Origin: Sulfurovum sp.
GTDB lineage: Bacteria > Campylobacterota > Campylobacteria > Campylobacterales > Sulfurovaceae
Assembly: GCA_020726105.1 (NCBI GenBank)
Contig: DYTF01000008.1
Coordinates: 2,403-37,435, forward strand
Reading direction: 5' to 3'
Length of the DNA: 35,033 nucleotides
In this document: piece after piece, positions 19,642 to 28,102 of the stretch
Layout of the letters: every line of letters begins with the position of its first letter
Position numbering within the stretch: the first letter of the stretch is position 1
Made by a program: the position numbers and the translations under genes
Notes under the pieces: model-generated
What the model was told of the DNA's origin: nothing
Database searches by the model: none
Seen by the model: only the letters and a program-made list of their open reading frames with translations

Positions 19642-20613
19642 GTGATGTGGCTCGCAAATAAAGAGGGTTTTGCACAGATTGACACTTTAGCCAAAGCGCG
19701 TACTCCATTTTTGTTTATCATCTCATACGATAAAAGCAAAATCTTCGCCCAAGCACTTGATATGCTAAACAAAGACATCTGCTATAGACTAGAAGACTGG
19801 CAAAATCAGACCAGTAAACAACCCTCTCCTCTCTTTAGCTTTTCAAAATATCCTGTTGACTTTCTCACCTATAGGGCATCATTTGAAAAAGTACTTGAAG
19901 CCATGAGTGCTGGCAACACCTATTTGCTCAATCTCACTTTCAAAACACCTATTGAAACTTCACTCTGTCTTAAAGAGATATTTGACTATGCGAAAGCAAA
20001 ATTTAAGCTCTATGTCAAAGATGAATTTGTCTGTTTTTCCCCTGAACCTTTTATAGAAATCACACACAATACGCTCTCAACCTACCCCATGAAAGGAACG
20101 ATTGATGCACGCATCCCTGAAGCAAAAGAAAAAATATTGAGTAACGAAAAAGAAAGGGCGGAGCATGTGATGATTGTTGATTTGATGCGTAATGATTTGA
20201 GCATCGTCGCTTCAGATGTGAGAGTTGAGAAGTTTGCTTATGTCGACAAGATACAAGCAGGAGAGAGTGAACTACTCCAAGTCAGTTCCAAAATCACAGC
20301 TACACTACAACCAGACTGGCAGGAAAATTTTGCGGTCATCTTAGATTCTCTACTTCCAGCAGGCTCTATTAGTGGCACGCCTAAAAAAAGCACACTTGAG
20401 ATTATTAGCCAAATCGAGGATTATGAGAGAGGATTTTACACGGGTGTGTTTGGAGTTTTTGATGGAGATGGGGTACGCTCAAGCGTGATGATACGATTTA
20501 TCGAAAAGGAAGAGGCGCAGCTTGTGTACAAGAGTGGTGGTGGCATCACTGTGGACGCGGATGTGCATTCAGAGTATCGTGAACTTATTGATAAAATTTA
20601 TTTGCCTTTATAG
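19642..20613 (+). CDS. pabB: aminodeoxychorismate synthase component I (short form, chorismate-binding)
   Basis: 323 aa; YPMKGTIDARIPEAKEKILSNEKERAEHVMIVDLMRNDLS, LLPAGSISGTPKKSTLEIISQIEDYERGFYTG. Confidence 0.88.
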   Translation: MMWLANKEGFAQIDTLAKARTPFLFIISYDKSKIFAQALDMLNKDICYRLEDWQNQTSKQPSPLFSFSKYPVDFLTYRASFEKVLEAMSAGNTYLLNLTFKTPIETSLCLKEIFDYAKAKFKLYVKDEFVCFSPEPFIEITHNTLSTYPMKGTIDARIPEAKEKILSNEKERAEHVMIVDLMRNDLSIVASDVRVEKFAYVDKIQAGESELLQVSSKITATLQPDWQENFAVILDSLLPAGSISGTPKKSTLEIISQIEDYERGFYTGVFGVFDGDGVRSSVMIRFIEKEEAQLVYKSGGGITVDADVHSEYRELIDKIYLPL

Positions 20614-20658
20614 GTATTTTTTTGTACACTATGACTCTATCTCTTTAAAAGGATGTTC

Positions 20659-20850
20659 ATGAAATACTTCACTTTAAGTCTTGTTTGTTTTGCCCTTCTC
20701 ACCCAGCCCTACGCGTACGCACAAGATGATGGCAACGCTACCGTGCAGTCCCCCACTAGCGAGCTTAGTGCTGGTGAGCAAGAAGCACTCGCAGCAGAAG
20801 AAGCTGAGTTGCGTGAAGCAGGTGTTGCTGAAGAGCCTAACCCAGAATAA
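20659..20850 (+). CDS. small acidic exported protein, unknown function
   Basis: AAAGGA SD then MKYFTLSLVCFALLTQPYAYA-QDDGN...; signal peptide with AYA cleavage context and a roughly 42-aa Glu/Ala-rich mature part. Confidence 0.65.
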   Translation: MKYFTLSLVCFALLTQPYAYAQDDGNATVQSPTSELSAGEQEALAAEEAELREAGVAEEPNPE

Positions 20851-20852
20851 AT

Positions 20853-21383
20853 CTAAAAACACTCTCTTAACGGTCGGTGTACCCAGTGGTATGCCACATC
20901 GTCTTGTATGTGTGAAAAATAGAGTTCGCCAGAGTTTCTCCACGGGTCTATCACAATGCCGTCTTTTTGTGCTTTGCCTTTTTTTGCCACAACTAAGGTA
21001 TTATGTTCGCTAAAGTATTTTCCTATGTTCGCGCCATAAAGATGAAAAGAAAAAGAAGGGTAATTTCGCTTATGAAGATGTGCATACAAAGCATCACTCC
21101 ACTGATAACACAAGCCTTTTTCACGCACACCAACATTGACTAAAAAGTTATGAAACAAAGGTGGTGAAGTAAGCTTAAACTCTTGAGTCAGCTTAGCGGT
21201 CTCTTGCAAGATATCTTTAGCAAGTCTATTGGCCTCTGGTTTGGGTATGGAGGCATCTAAAGAAGTTAATATGTTGGAAAGTCGGGCTGTTTTAGTTTGG
21301 GTGACAGAAGAAGGCGTGACAGTACACCCGTACAACAAAAAAATCATACAAAACGCACTAAAAAAGCGCTGTAACATACTCAT
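20853..21383 (-). CDS. putative lipoprotein with a transglutaminase-like Cys-His-Asp pattern
   Basis: N-terminal hydrophobic segment ending LLYGC (lipobox-like); KGLCYQWSDAL ... EHNTLVV ... GIVIDPWRNS. Confidence 0.65.
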   Translation of the reverse strand: MSMLQRFFSAFCMIFLLYGCTVTPSSVTQTKTARLSNILTSLDASIPKPEANRLAKDILQETAKLTQEFKLTSPPLFHNFLVNVGVREKGLCYQWSDALYAHLHKRNYPSFSFHLYGANIGKYFSEHNTLVVAKKGKAQKDGIVIDPWRNSGELYFSHIQDDVAYHWVHRPLRECF

Positions 21384-22038
21384 CCGAAAGAATCCTACTC
21401 ATCCAAATCATCAGCCCCACCATTACTACAGCAATTATCCACACCCACTGAGGCTTCTTTGAAAGCACAAATCCACCCATCATACCTACTGCAAGACCTG
21501 CAATGTGTGCACTGACATCGATCGCTGGAATAAATAGACCTATAACAAGGTTCAGCCCAATAATCACGCCAAAATCTTTCAGAAATGCTTTGCTTTGTGA
21601 CGCTATCTTATCTCTGTGGGCTAGAAAAAATCCTGCCAAGGCACCAAAAACACCAAAAATAGCTCCCGAAGCACCCACGCCTACACTCTGGGGATGCATA
21701 TACAACGAGGCAAGCCCGCCAATGAGCCCAGAAAACAAGTAGATGACAAGGTAGGCGCGCCCATCAAAATAGTTCTCTGCGGCTCTACCTACGATGTAAA
21801 GCGAAACCATATTCATCAGCAGATGCGTCATGCCGCCATGTAAAAACATGGCGCTAAACAACCTGTACCACTCCTGTTGTCCCACAGTATAAGACCCGTA
21901 CAGTGCACCAAAATTGACCAATGTCTCCAGAGGTATGTCGATAAAACTTTCACTCGATACTGCACAGACCAAATAAACTAAGACATTAAGCGTTATCAGA
22001 ATATAAGTAAGTGGATAACGCTTGATTTCTTCTTTCAT
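21358..22038 (-). CDS. rhomboid family intramembrane serine protease
   Basis: FLHGGMTHLLMNMVSLY and VGVGASGAIFGVFGALAG (GxSG catalytic Ser), HIAGLAVGMMGGF (catalytic His TM). Confidence 0.92.
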   Translation of the reverse strand: MKEEIKRYPLTYILITLNVLVYLVCAVSSESFIDIPLETLVNFGALYGSYTVGQQEWYRLFSAMFLHGGMTHLLMNMVSLYIVGRAAENYFDGRAYLVIYLFSGLIGGLASLYMHPQSVGVGASGAIFGVFGALAGFFLAHRDKIASQSKAFLKDFGVIIGLNLVIGLFIPAIDVSAHIAGLAVGMMGGFVLSKKPQWVWIIAVVMVGLMIWMSRILSDEYVTALF

Positions 22039-22044
22039 GCTAGT

Positions 22045-22425
22045 CTAGTAAATAGCTTCAGGGAAGATGACACCATCCACACGACCTCTTGCCACTTTTG
22101 GTATCTCTTTTTCATAATGAATCAATACTAATACACGCGTATCAAAAAGGTATTCCTGTGCGATAGGCTGTATCATCAATGCATCTTCTTCTTGACAGAC
22201 GATATACTTTGCACCCAAAGCATTTGCAAGCAAGGCATCAGAGAGCGTACTCACTGTCACTGCAAATGCGACACTATTGGCTTGACAATGACTTGCATAC
22301 GCATGTGAATCAACCAAAGGTTCAAGTAAAATAATATCATTTGGGTTGCTTTTTTGAATGTCTTCGATAGAAAATACCTTGCAAAAACGCTTACTTTGTA
22401 TCCATGGATGTCCGATAATAATCAT
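22045..22425 (-). CDS. conserved hypothetical protein (126 aa)
   Basis: ORF in the same orientation and tightly spaced with its neighbours; no family recognised. Confidence 0.6.
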   Translation of the reverse strand: MIIIGHPWIQSKRFCKVFSIEDIQKSNPNDIILLEPLVDSHAYASHCQANSVAFAVTVSTLSDALLANALGAKYIVCQEEDALMIQPIAQEYLFDTRVLVLIHYEKEIPKVARGRVDGVIFPEAIY

Positions 22426-22450
22426 GAGTTTTCCTTTATTATAGTATTCA

Positions 22451-22663
22451 TTACAGTGTACATTCTTGGCAACAGTAGTATTTGCCGTTTACGATAATGC
22501 TCTCTTTAACTGTCACATAAGTATGACAAGTTTCACACTCTACAAGTGTATCATCCTCAAGCTTTTTTTCTTGTGCTGTTCTATTTATTTTTGGAAACTT
22601 ACCACCAAAAAATTTATAGATAAGTAATCCCATTACGACAAAAAAGAGTATTTTTATTAACAT
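22451..22663 (-). CDS. PP0621-like small membrane-anchored zinc-ribbon protein
   Basis: N-terminal TM ([20 protein letters not shown]) followed by [28 protein letters not shown]; overlaps rsmG by 7 bp. Confidence 0.68.
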   Translation of the reverse strand: MLIKILFFVVMGLLIYKFFGGKFPKINRTAQEKKLEDDTLVECETCHTYVTVKESIIVNGKYYCCQECTL

Positions 22664-23250
22664 ATTTCATTCTTTATATAAAGATAATTGCGTTTGTTTT
22701 TTTGAACTATATCATATTTTAGCTGATGAGGCATCTGCTCTATCTCGTCAAATACGCGTGAGCCTTTATAAAACAAATAGTGCGTTTTATCATCGCTAAG
22801 CTTGGAGGTAAGTGCTAAAAGTAAGGCGGTGTTGGTCACCGCACGCGAAGAAATAAGCCTAAAAGGCGCGTGCTCAACTTGCTCAACTCGTTTAGCTTCT
22901 ACACTTACACGACAAAGATGCAAGTCAATAGAAACATACTTCAAAAAGGAGGCGCGCTTTTTAAGCGGTTCAGCCAAGACAACCTCGGTTTCTGGGAAAG
23001 CTATCGCCAACACAAGCCCTGGAAAGCCTGCACCTGTTCCAACATCAAGAAGTGTTTTTGGTGGGTCTATAAAAGTCACAGGATACAGTGCATCTACGAT
23101 ATTAGCATAGATTGCCTCAATGGTTTTTGCCCCCGTGAGATTATGAATCTGGTTCCATTCATGCAAAAGTGTCGCAAAATTTTCTAACTGTACAACCTGT
23201 TCACTTGGCAAGAAAATCTTCTCGTTATCTAGCTGTTGGGAGAGATTCAA
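22657..23250 (-). CDS. rsmG: 16S rRNA (guanine527-N7)-methyltransferase
   Basis: [73 protein letters not shown]. Confidence 0.93.
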   Translation of the reverse strand: MNLSQQLDNEKIFLPSEQVVQLENFATLLHEWNQIHNLTGAKTIEAIYANIVDALYPVTFIDPPKTLLDVGTGAGFPGLVLAIAFPETEVVLAEPLKKRASFLKYVSIDLHLCRVSVEAKRVEQVEHAPFRLISSRAVTNTALLLALTSKLSDDKTHYLFYKGSRVFDEIEQMPHQLKYDIVQKNKRNYLYIKNEIC

Positions 23251-23281
23251 GATACTGCTACTTTTTGAGCTTGTTGCATAC

Positions 23282-24028
23282 TCATTTTATCTCTTCTAGC
23301 AGTTCTTCTTGTAATACTGGTGTAAACTCTGCATTAAAAAGAGACGGTGTACCCCTTACATTAAGCTCCATGGTTGCCAAGTTTGCTTTTTTGATATATG
23401 CATCAACGAACTCAGAATAAGCAAAAGGACTCTTATTTTCCTTAATCAGTACCTCATAATGCATCGAATCTTTAAGCATAATATCTTCCATGCGTGCTTT
23501 TTTGTCGGCATCATCTTTACCTTGCATAATCCACTCTATCATCGCCGGTGCTCTTTCATGGATAGGTAAAGGGAAAAGAATCACATGCACGGTAAAATCA
23601 TCTAATTTTCCAACAACTGCTTTTTCAAATCGTCTGCAATAACTACATTCAGGATCCATGACGATATAAAGCTCTACCTCGCCTTTACCATAAGAAAATG
23701 CAATCCCTTGCGTGATGATATTCACATCTTGAGGAAATAGTATCGCATTGCCCTCCTTATCATACCCCGAACCGATATACAATTCGGATGTTTTTTTATC
23801 CAAAAATACTGTCATATATTGTGAGCTTTGTGGTAGTTGAGCCTCAACTTTTAAAATATAGCTATCAGGCTTTTCAATCACACCTTTAATGCTGAGTGCT
23901 GGGTCTTGGAGTACTATATTTTTACCCTTTAGCATTTGAAGCTTTGCTTCATCTAGCGTTATCACTTCTGCATGCATTGCGCACATACATAGAAACACAG
24001 CTAGTAGCGCATGACGCACTTTATTCAT
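23282..24028 (-). CDS. DsbC/DsbG-like periplasmic thiol:disulfide interchange protein
   Basis: Signal peptide; [15 protein letters not shown] (CxxC), downstream RGTPSLFNA cis-Pro loop. Confidence 0.85.
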   Translation of the reverse strand: MNKVRHALLAVFLCMCAMHAEVITLDEAKLQMLKGKNIVLQDPALSIKGVIEKPDSYILKVEAQLPQSSQYMTVFLDKKTSELYIGSGYDKEGNAILFPQDVNIITQGIAFSYGKGEVELYIVMDPECSYCRRFEKAVVGKLDDFTVHVILFPLPIHERAPAMIEWIMQGKDDADKKARMEDIMLKDSMHYEVLIKENKSPFAYSEFVDAYIKKANLATMELNVRGTPSLFNAEFTPVLQEELLEEIK

Positions 24029-24080
24029 CTTTGGATTCCTTCATCTGATTTTCATGAAAGTATACAATATTTGTCAGAAA

Positions 24081-24647
24081 CTAAAGCAGATGCCCAAGTT
24101 GCTCTTTTTTAGTCTGAAGATAGTCTTCATTGTATGGATTGGGTGTGATTTGAATAGGAAGGCGTTCTATGATGTCTATTGCGCCTAAACTTTGCATTTT
24201 TTTAGGATTATTCGTAAGTAATTTAAGTTTTTTGATAGCAAAATGGTTTAAGATAAATTCCACTACTTCATAAGTGCGCTCATCGGCTCTAAATCCCAAC
24301 TGATGGTTTGCTGCCACCGTGTCTAGTCCCTTGTCTTGAAGTGCATAAGCGTTGACTTTATTCAGCAGTCCGATATTGCGTCCTTCTTGACGGTGATAGA
24401 TGATTATCCCGCCTTCTTTAGCAATGAGTGCTTGTGCAAAATGTAGCTGTTCACCACAGTCGCATTTTACCGAACCCAGTGCATCGCCCGTAAGACACTC
24501 GGAGTGTATACGCACGATAGGTGTCTCACTCAAGTTATCTGTAAAAATGGCGAGGTGTTCTCGCTCATCTTCCTTAAACGCTTGTATATTAAAAGTGCCA
24601 TACTGGGTAGGCAGTGTAGCGATTTGCGATATTTCTATAGGTTTCAT
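24081..24647 (-). CDS. ribA: GTP cyclohydrolase II
   Basis: RIHSECLTGDALGSVKCDCGEQLHFAQALI...YHRQEGRNIGLLNKVNAYALQDKGLDTVAANHQLGF. Confidence 0.96.
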   Translation of the reverse strand: MKPIEISQIATLPTQYGTFNIQAFKEDEREHLAIFTDNLSETPIVRIHSECLTGDALGSVKCDCGEQLHFAQALIAKEGGIIIYHRQEGRNIGLLNKVNAYALQDKGLDTVAANHQLGFRADERTYEVVEFILNHFAIKKLKLLTNNPKKMQSLGAIDIIERLPIQITPNPYNEDYLQTKKEQLGHLL

Positions 24648-24653
24648 GCTGGG

Positions 24654-24659
24654 ATTATA
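24654..24659 (-). promoter_or_regulatory. -10 box (TATAAT) of ribA
   Basis: Minus strand reads TATAATCCCAGCATG; consensus -10 only 6 nt from the ribA ATG. Confidence 0.55.
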
Positions 24660-24661
24660 CT

Positions 24662-24694
24662 TTAGAAATTAGAAATTAGAAATTAGAAATTAGA
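24662..24694. repeat. Heptanucleotide tandem repeat (TTAGAAA)4 plus partial TTAGA
   Basis: Direct reading of TTAGAAATTAGAAATTAGAAATTAGAAATTAGA between ribA and hemB. Confidence 0.97.
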
Positions 24695-24700
24695 TTTTTT

Positions 24701-24709
24701 TGCTAAAAT
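24701..24709 (+). promoter_or_regulatory. extended -10 (TGCTAAAAT) of hemB
   Basis: TTTTTTTGCTAAAATGGGGG about 28 nt upstream of the hemB ATG, T-tract upstream. Confidence 0.5.
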
Positions 24710-24736
24710 GGGGGAAATATTTACACGAGGTGACCC

Positions 24737-25708
24737 ATGTTTACGCGCTTTAGAAGAAAGAGAATCCATCCTGTTTTAAGAGACCTACTTCAAGAAACAC
24801 ACTTAAGTGTCAATGACTTTATCTACCCACTCTTTGCAAAAAGCGGTGTAGGCATCAAAGAAGAAGTAGGCTCTATGCCTGGAGTGTTTCAGATGAGCAT
24901 CGATGAAATCGTCAAAGAGTGTGATGACTTAAAACAACTGGGTCTCAACGCCATCATTTTGTTTGGCATACCTGACACCAAAGACTCAGTCGGCAGCGAC
25001 GCGATGTGCGAACATGGCATCATCGCGCAAACCGTTCGCGCCGTCAAAGCCGCTCACCCTGAGATGTTTGTGGTGACTGATCTTTGCTTTTGTGAATACA
25101 CTGACCATGGACACTGTGGAGTACTTGACCCCGTGCTTCACACCGTTGACAACGACATCACACTTGACAACCTCGCACGACAAGCCGTCGTACACGCCAA
25201 AGCAGGTGTTGACATGATAGCTCCCTCAGGCATGATGGACGGGATGATTACCGCCATACGCGCAGGACTTGACAATGCAGGTTTCATCAATCTACCTATC
25301 ATGTCTTACTCGACTAAATTTGCCTCAGCATACTATGGGCCATTTAGAGATGTGGCGGAGTCTAGTCCTAGTTTTGGAGACAGAAAAAGCTATCAGATGA
25401 ACCCTGCTAACCGTAACGAAGCCATCGCTGAGAGTGTAGAAGATGAAAAAGAAGGTGCAGACATCCTTATGGTAAAACCTGCGCTTGCCTACCTTGACAT
25501 CGTGCGTGATGTGAAAAACAACAGCACCTTGCCTTTAGCCGTTTACAATGTCAGCGGTGAGTACGCCATGCTCAAGATGGCAGGTCGCGCAGGAGTCATA
25601 GACTACGACAAAGTCATGATGGAAACGCTTCTTGCATTTAAACGCGCGGGCGCGGACATCATCATCACCTACCACGCCAAAGAAGCGGCTCTGTTGCTAC
25701 AAAAGTGA
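24737..25708 (+). CDS. hemB: delta-aminolevulinic acid dehydratase (porphobilinogen synthase)
   Basis: RFRRKRIHPVLRDLLQE, FGIPDTKDSVGSDA, DLCFCEYTDHGHCGVL, YSTKFASAYYGPFRDVAESSP, MVKPALAYLDIV. Confidence 0.97.
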   Translation: MFTRFRRKRIHPVLRDLLQETHLSVNDFIYPLFAKSGVGIKEEVGSMPGVFQMSIDEIVKECDDLKQLGLNAIILFGIPDTKDSVGSDAMCEHGIIAQTVRAVKAAHPEMFVVTDLCFCEYTDHGHCGVLDPVLHTVDNDITLDNLARQAVVHAKAGVDMIAPSGMMDGMITAIRAGLDNAGFINLPIMSYSTKFASAYYGPFRDVAESSPSFGDRKSYQMNPANRNEAIAESVEDEKEGADILMVKPALAYLDIVRDVKNNSTLPLAVYNVSGEYAMLKMAGRAGVIDYDKVMMETLLAFKRAGADIIITYHAKEAALLLQK

Positions 25709-25756
25709 CGCACCACACACCTTTAAAAAAGGGCGTATAGAACTTTTAACCTTTTA

Positions 25757-25765
25757 TGGTAAAAT
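25757..25765 (+). promoter_or_regulatory. extended -10 (TGGTAAAAT) of argF
   Basis: TTTTATGGTAAAATAATTT about 48 nt upstream of the argF ATG. Confidence 0.45.
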
Positions 25766-25779
25766 AATTTCTTTAATTT

Positions 25780-25798
25780 TACATGAATATTTCATGTA
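25780..25798. repeat. 8-bp-arm palindrome in the argF leader
   Basis: TACATGAA-TAT-TTCATGTA immediately 5' of the argF ribosome-binding site. Confidence 0.85.
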
Positions 25799-25812
25799 TC
25801 AAGGAAGCCCGT

Positions 25813-26739
25813 ATGAGACACTTTTTAACGCTCAAAGATTTCAGCAAAGAAGAGATTTTAGAGATGATAGCCTTGGCGCAAAAAATCAAAGCACAAACCA
25901 AACAACGCAAATTTGTGCCCTATTTGGAGCATCAGACGCTTGGGATGATATTTGAAAAAAGTTCTACTCGTACGCGCGTGAGCTTTGAGACAGGGATTTA
26001 TCAGTTGGGTGGAGTGGGGTTGTTTCTCTCTTCAAGCGACATACAACTCGGGCGTGGTGAACCCATGAAGGATACCGCGCGCGTCATCAGTCGAATGGTA
26101 GACATGGTGATGATACGCACTTTTGAGCAGTCGAAACTCGAAGAGTTTGCCGCCTACTCTAAAGTGCCTGTTATCAATGGACTGACGGACACTTATCATC
26201 CCGTGCAACTCATGGCAGACTATCTTACGATGATTGAGTTTGGCAAAGGAGACAATCCTGTGATTGCCTATATAGGCGATGGAAACAACATGACGCACTC
26301 ATGGCTGATGCTAGCTAGCAAACTAGGGTTTGAATTGCGCATCGCAACACCACAAGGGTACGAATGTGATCCGTTCATCATCCTTGATGCCTTGGAAATG
26401 GCACAACAAAGTGCTGCAAAAATCACTTTTATGACCGACCCCAAAGAGGCAATCAAGGGATGTGATGTCGTCACCACTGATACATGGATTTCAATGGGAC
26501 AAGAAGATGAAAAAGAAGCCCGCATCGAAGCATTTAAGGGCTTTATGCTAGATGAAAGTCTCATGTCGCTAGCAAAAGATGATGCGATTTTCCTACACTG
26601 CCTACCTGCTTATAGGGGCTATGAAGTCAGCGAAGAGACTTTTGAGAAACACGCCGAGGTTATCTTCGCCGAAGCAGAAAACAGACTGCACGCGCAAAAA
26701 GGTATCATGGTTTGGCTAGACGGACAAAGAGACGCATAA
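25813..26739 (+). CDS. argF: ornithine carbamoyltransferase
   Basis: [73 protein letters not shown]; start trimmed from ORF 25783..26739. Confidence 0.95.
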   Translation: MRHFLTLKDFSKEEILEMIALAQKIKAQTKQRKFVPYLEHQTLGMIFEKSSTRTRVSFETGIYQLGGVGLFLSSSDIQLGRGEPMKDTARVISRMVDMVMIRTFEQSKLEEFAAYSKVPVINGLTDTYHPVQLMADYLTMIEFGKGDNPVIAYIGDGNNMTHSWLMLASKLGFELRIATPQGYECDPFIILDALEMAQQSAAKITFMTDPKEAIKGCDVVTTDTWISMGQEDEKEARIEAFKGFMLDESLMSLAKDDAIFLHCLPAYRGYEVSEETFEKHAEVIFAEAENRLHAQKGIMVWLDGQRDA

Positions 26740-26769
26740 CTATTTACCCATAACATAATGTCGACCTAA

Positions 26770-28101
26770 ATGCCCTTGAAAACCAAAAGAGGAAATATGA
26801 GCAAACCAATAGAAGAAATTTTTAATTTTACTGCTACCAGCGATGACTGTATCAAGTGCGGAAAGTGCATCCCTGTGTGTACCATACATCAAGTCAATCC
26901 CGATGAGGCAACTTCCCCTCGTGGCTTCATAGAACTTCTAGGCGCATATCAGCAGGGGCATCTGGAGTTGGACAAAAACGCCAAAGACATCTTTGAGTCT
27001 TGTTTTTTGTGCACCAATTGCGTGGATGTCTGCCCTAACTCTCTCGCTACTGATATGATTATCGAAGAGGTGCGTGCAGACATCGCCGATAAATTTGGTA
27101 TCGCGTGGTTTAAGCGTGTGTTTTTTTACTTGCTGCGTCATCGCTTCATCATGGATATGGTGATGAAGATGGGTTTCATGTTTAAAACCTGTGCGCTCTC
27201 TGGAGACGATAAAGGCAGAGGTCTGCGTGCGCGATTTTCTTTGCCTATGGTTAAAAAAGGCAGACTCTTGCCTTCCATGGCAAAAACAAGTTTTCTCAAC
27301 TCTTACCCTGAGGAGATTCCAGCACCCCTTCAAGAAGGCAAAAATAAACGCGTGGCATTGTTTATAGGGTGTTTGGCAAACTATAACTACACGGGCATTG
27401 GTGACAGTTTGGTGGAGATACTTAAAGAGCTGAACATCGATATTTTTATCCCAAAAAAGCAACTTTGCTGTGGTGCACCTGCGTATTTTACGGGTGATGT
27501 AAACTCTGTGGAGTACATGACGAAAAAAAACATTGTCTACTTTGAAAGCTTTATGGATGCGTGTGATGCGATGCTGATCCCTGAAGCGACCTGTTCAGCG
27601 ATGATTAAACACGACTGGGAAGTTTTCTTTAAAAACCACAAAATGCCCGAGTGGGAAGCGCGTGCCAAACAAGTGGCGCAAAAGATTTTTATGGCAACCG
27701 CGTGGCTAGATGACAACACAGACTTACAACAGATACTTAAAACTCGGGGTAAAAAGTTTGAGGAAGCTGTCACTTACCATGACCCCTGTCATGCCAGAAA
27801 AGTACAAGGTATTTGGCAGCAGCCTCGTAACCTACTTGCGCCTAACTACCCGATAATAGAGATGTCTGAGTCTAACCGCTGTTGTGGTTTTGGTGGCGTA
27901 ACCATGCAAACAGAGAAGTTTCATTTTGCCGAGGCAGCAGGTAAACCTAAGGCCGCCATGATAAAAGAGACAAAAGCACACTATGTGAGTGCCGAGTGTT
28001 CGGCCTGTCGGATGCAGCTGAGTGAAGCACTCAATGATGCTAAAGTCGAAACCATCTTTAAAAATCCACTCGAACTCATCGCGGCATCACTCAAAGAGTA
28101 G
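26770..28101 (+). CDS. (Fe-S)-binding protein with two CCG domains (GlcF/GlpC/LutA-like)
   Basis: CIKCGKCIPVC and CFLCTNCVDVCP ferredoxin motifs, then CCGAPAYFTG and CCGFGGV cysteine-rich domains; start could be MSKPIEEIF a few codons downstream. Confidence 0.88.
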   Translation: MPLKTKRGNMSKPIEEIFNFTATSDDCIKCGKCIPVCTIHQVNPDEATSPRGFIELLGAYQQGHLELDKNAKDIFESCFLCTNCVDVCPNSLATDMIIEEVRADIADKFGIAWFKRVFFYLLRHRFIMDMVMKMGFMFKTCALSGDDKGRGLRARFSLPMVKKGRLLPSMAKTSFLNSYPEEIPAPLQEGKNKRVALFIGCLANYNYTGIGDSLVEILKELNIDIFIPKKQLCCGAPAYFTGDVNSVEYMTKKNIVYFESFMDACDAMLIPEATCSAMIKHDWEVFFKNHKMPEWEARAKQVAQKIFMATAWLDDNTDLQQILKTRGKKFEEAVTYHDPCHARKVQGIWQQPRNLLAPNYPIIEMSESNRCCGFGGVTMQTEKFHFAEAAGKPKAAMIKETKAHYVSAECSACRMQLSEALNDAKVETIFKNPLELIAASLKE

Positions 28102-28102
28102 T

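Noticed and set aside
25780-25798. ArgR ARG box upstream of argF
   Set aside because: Palindrome arms are separated by 3 nt, which does not match the 18-bp TGAATnnnnATTCA-type consensus.
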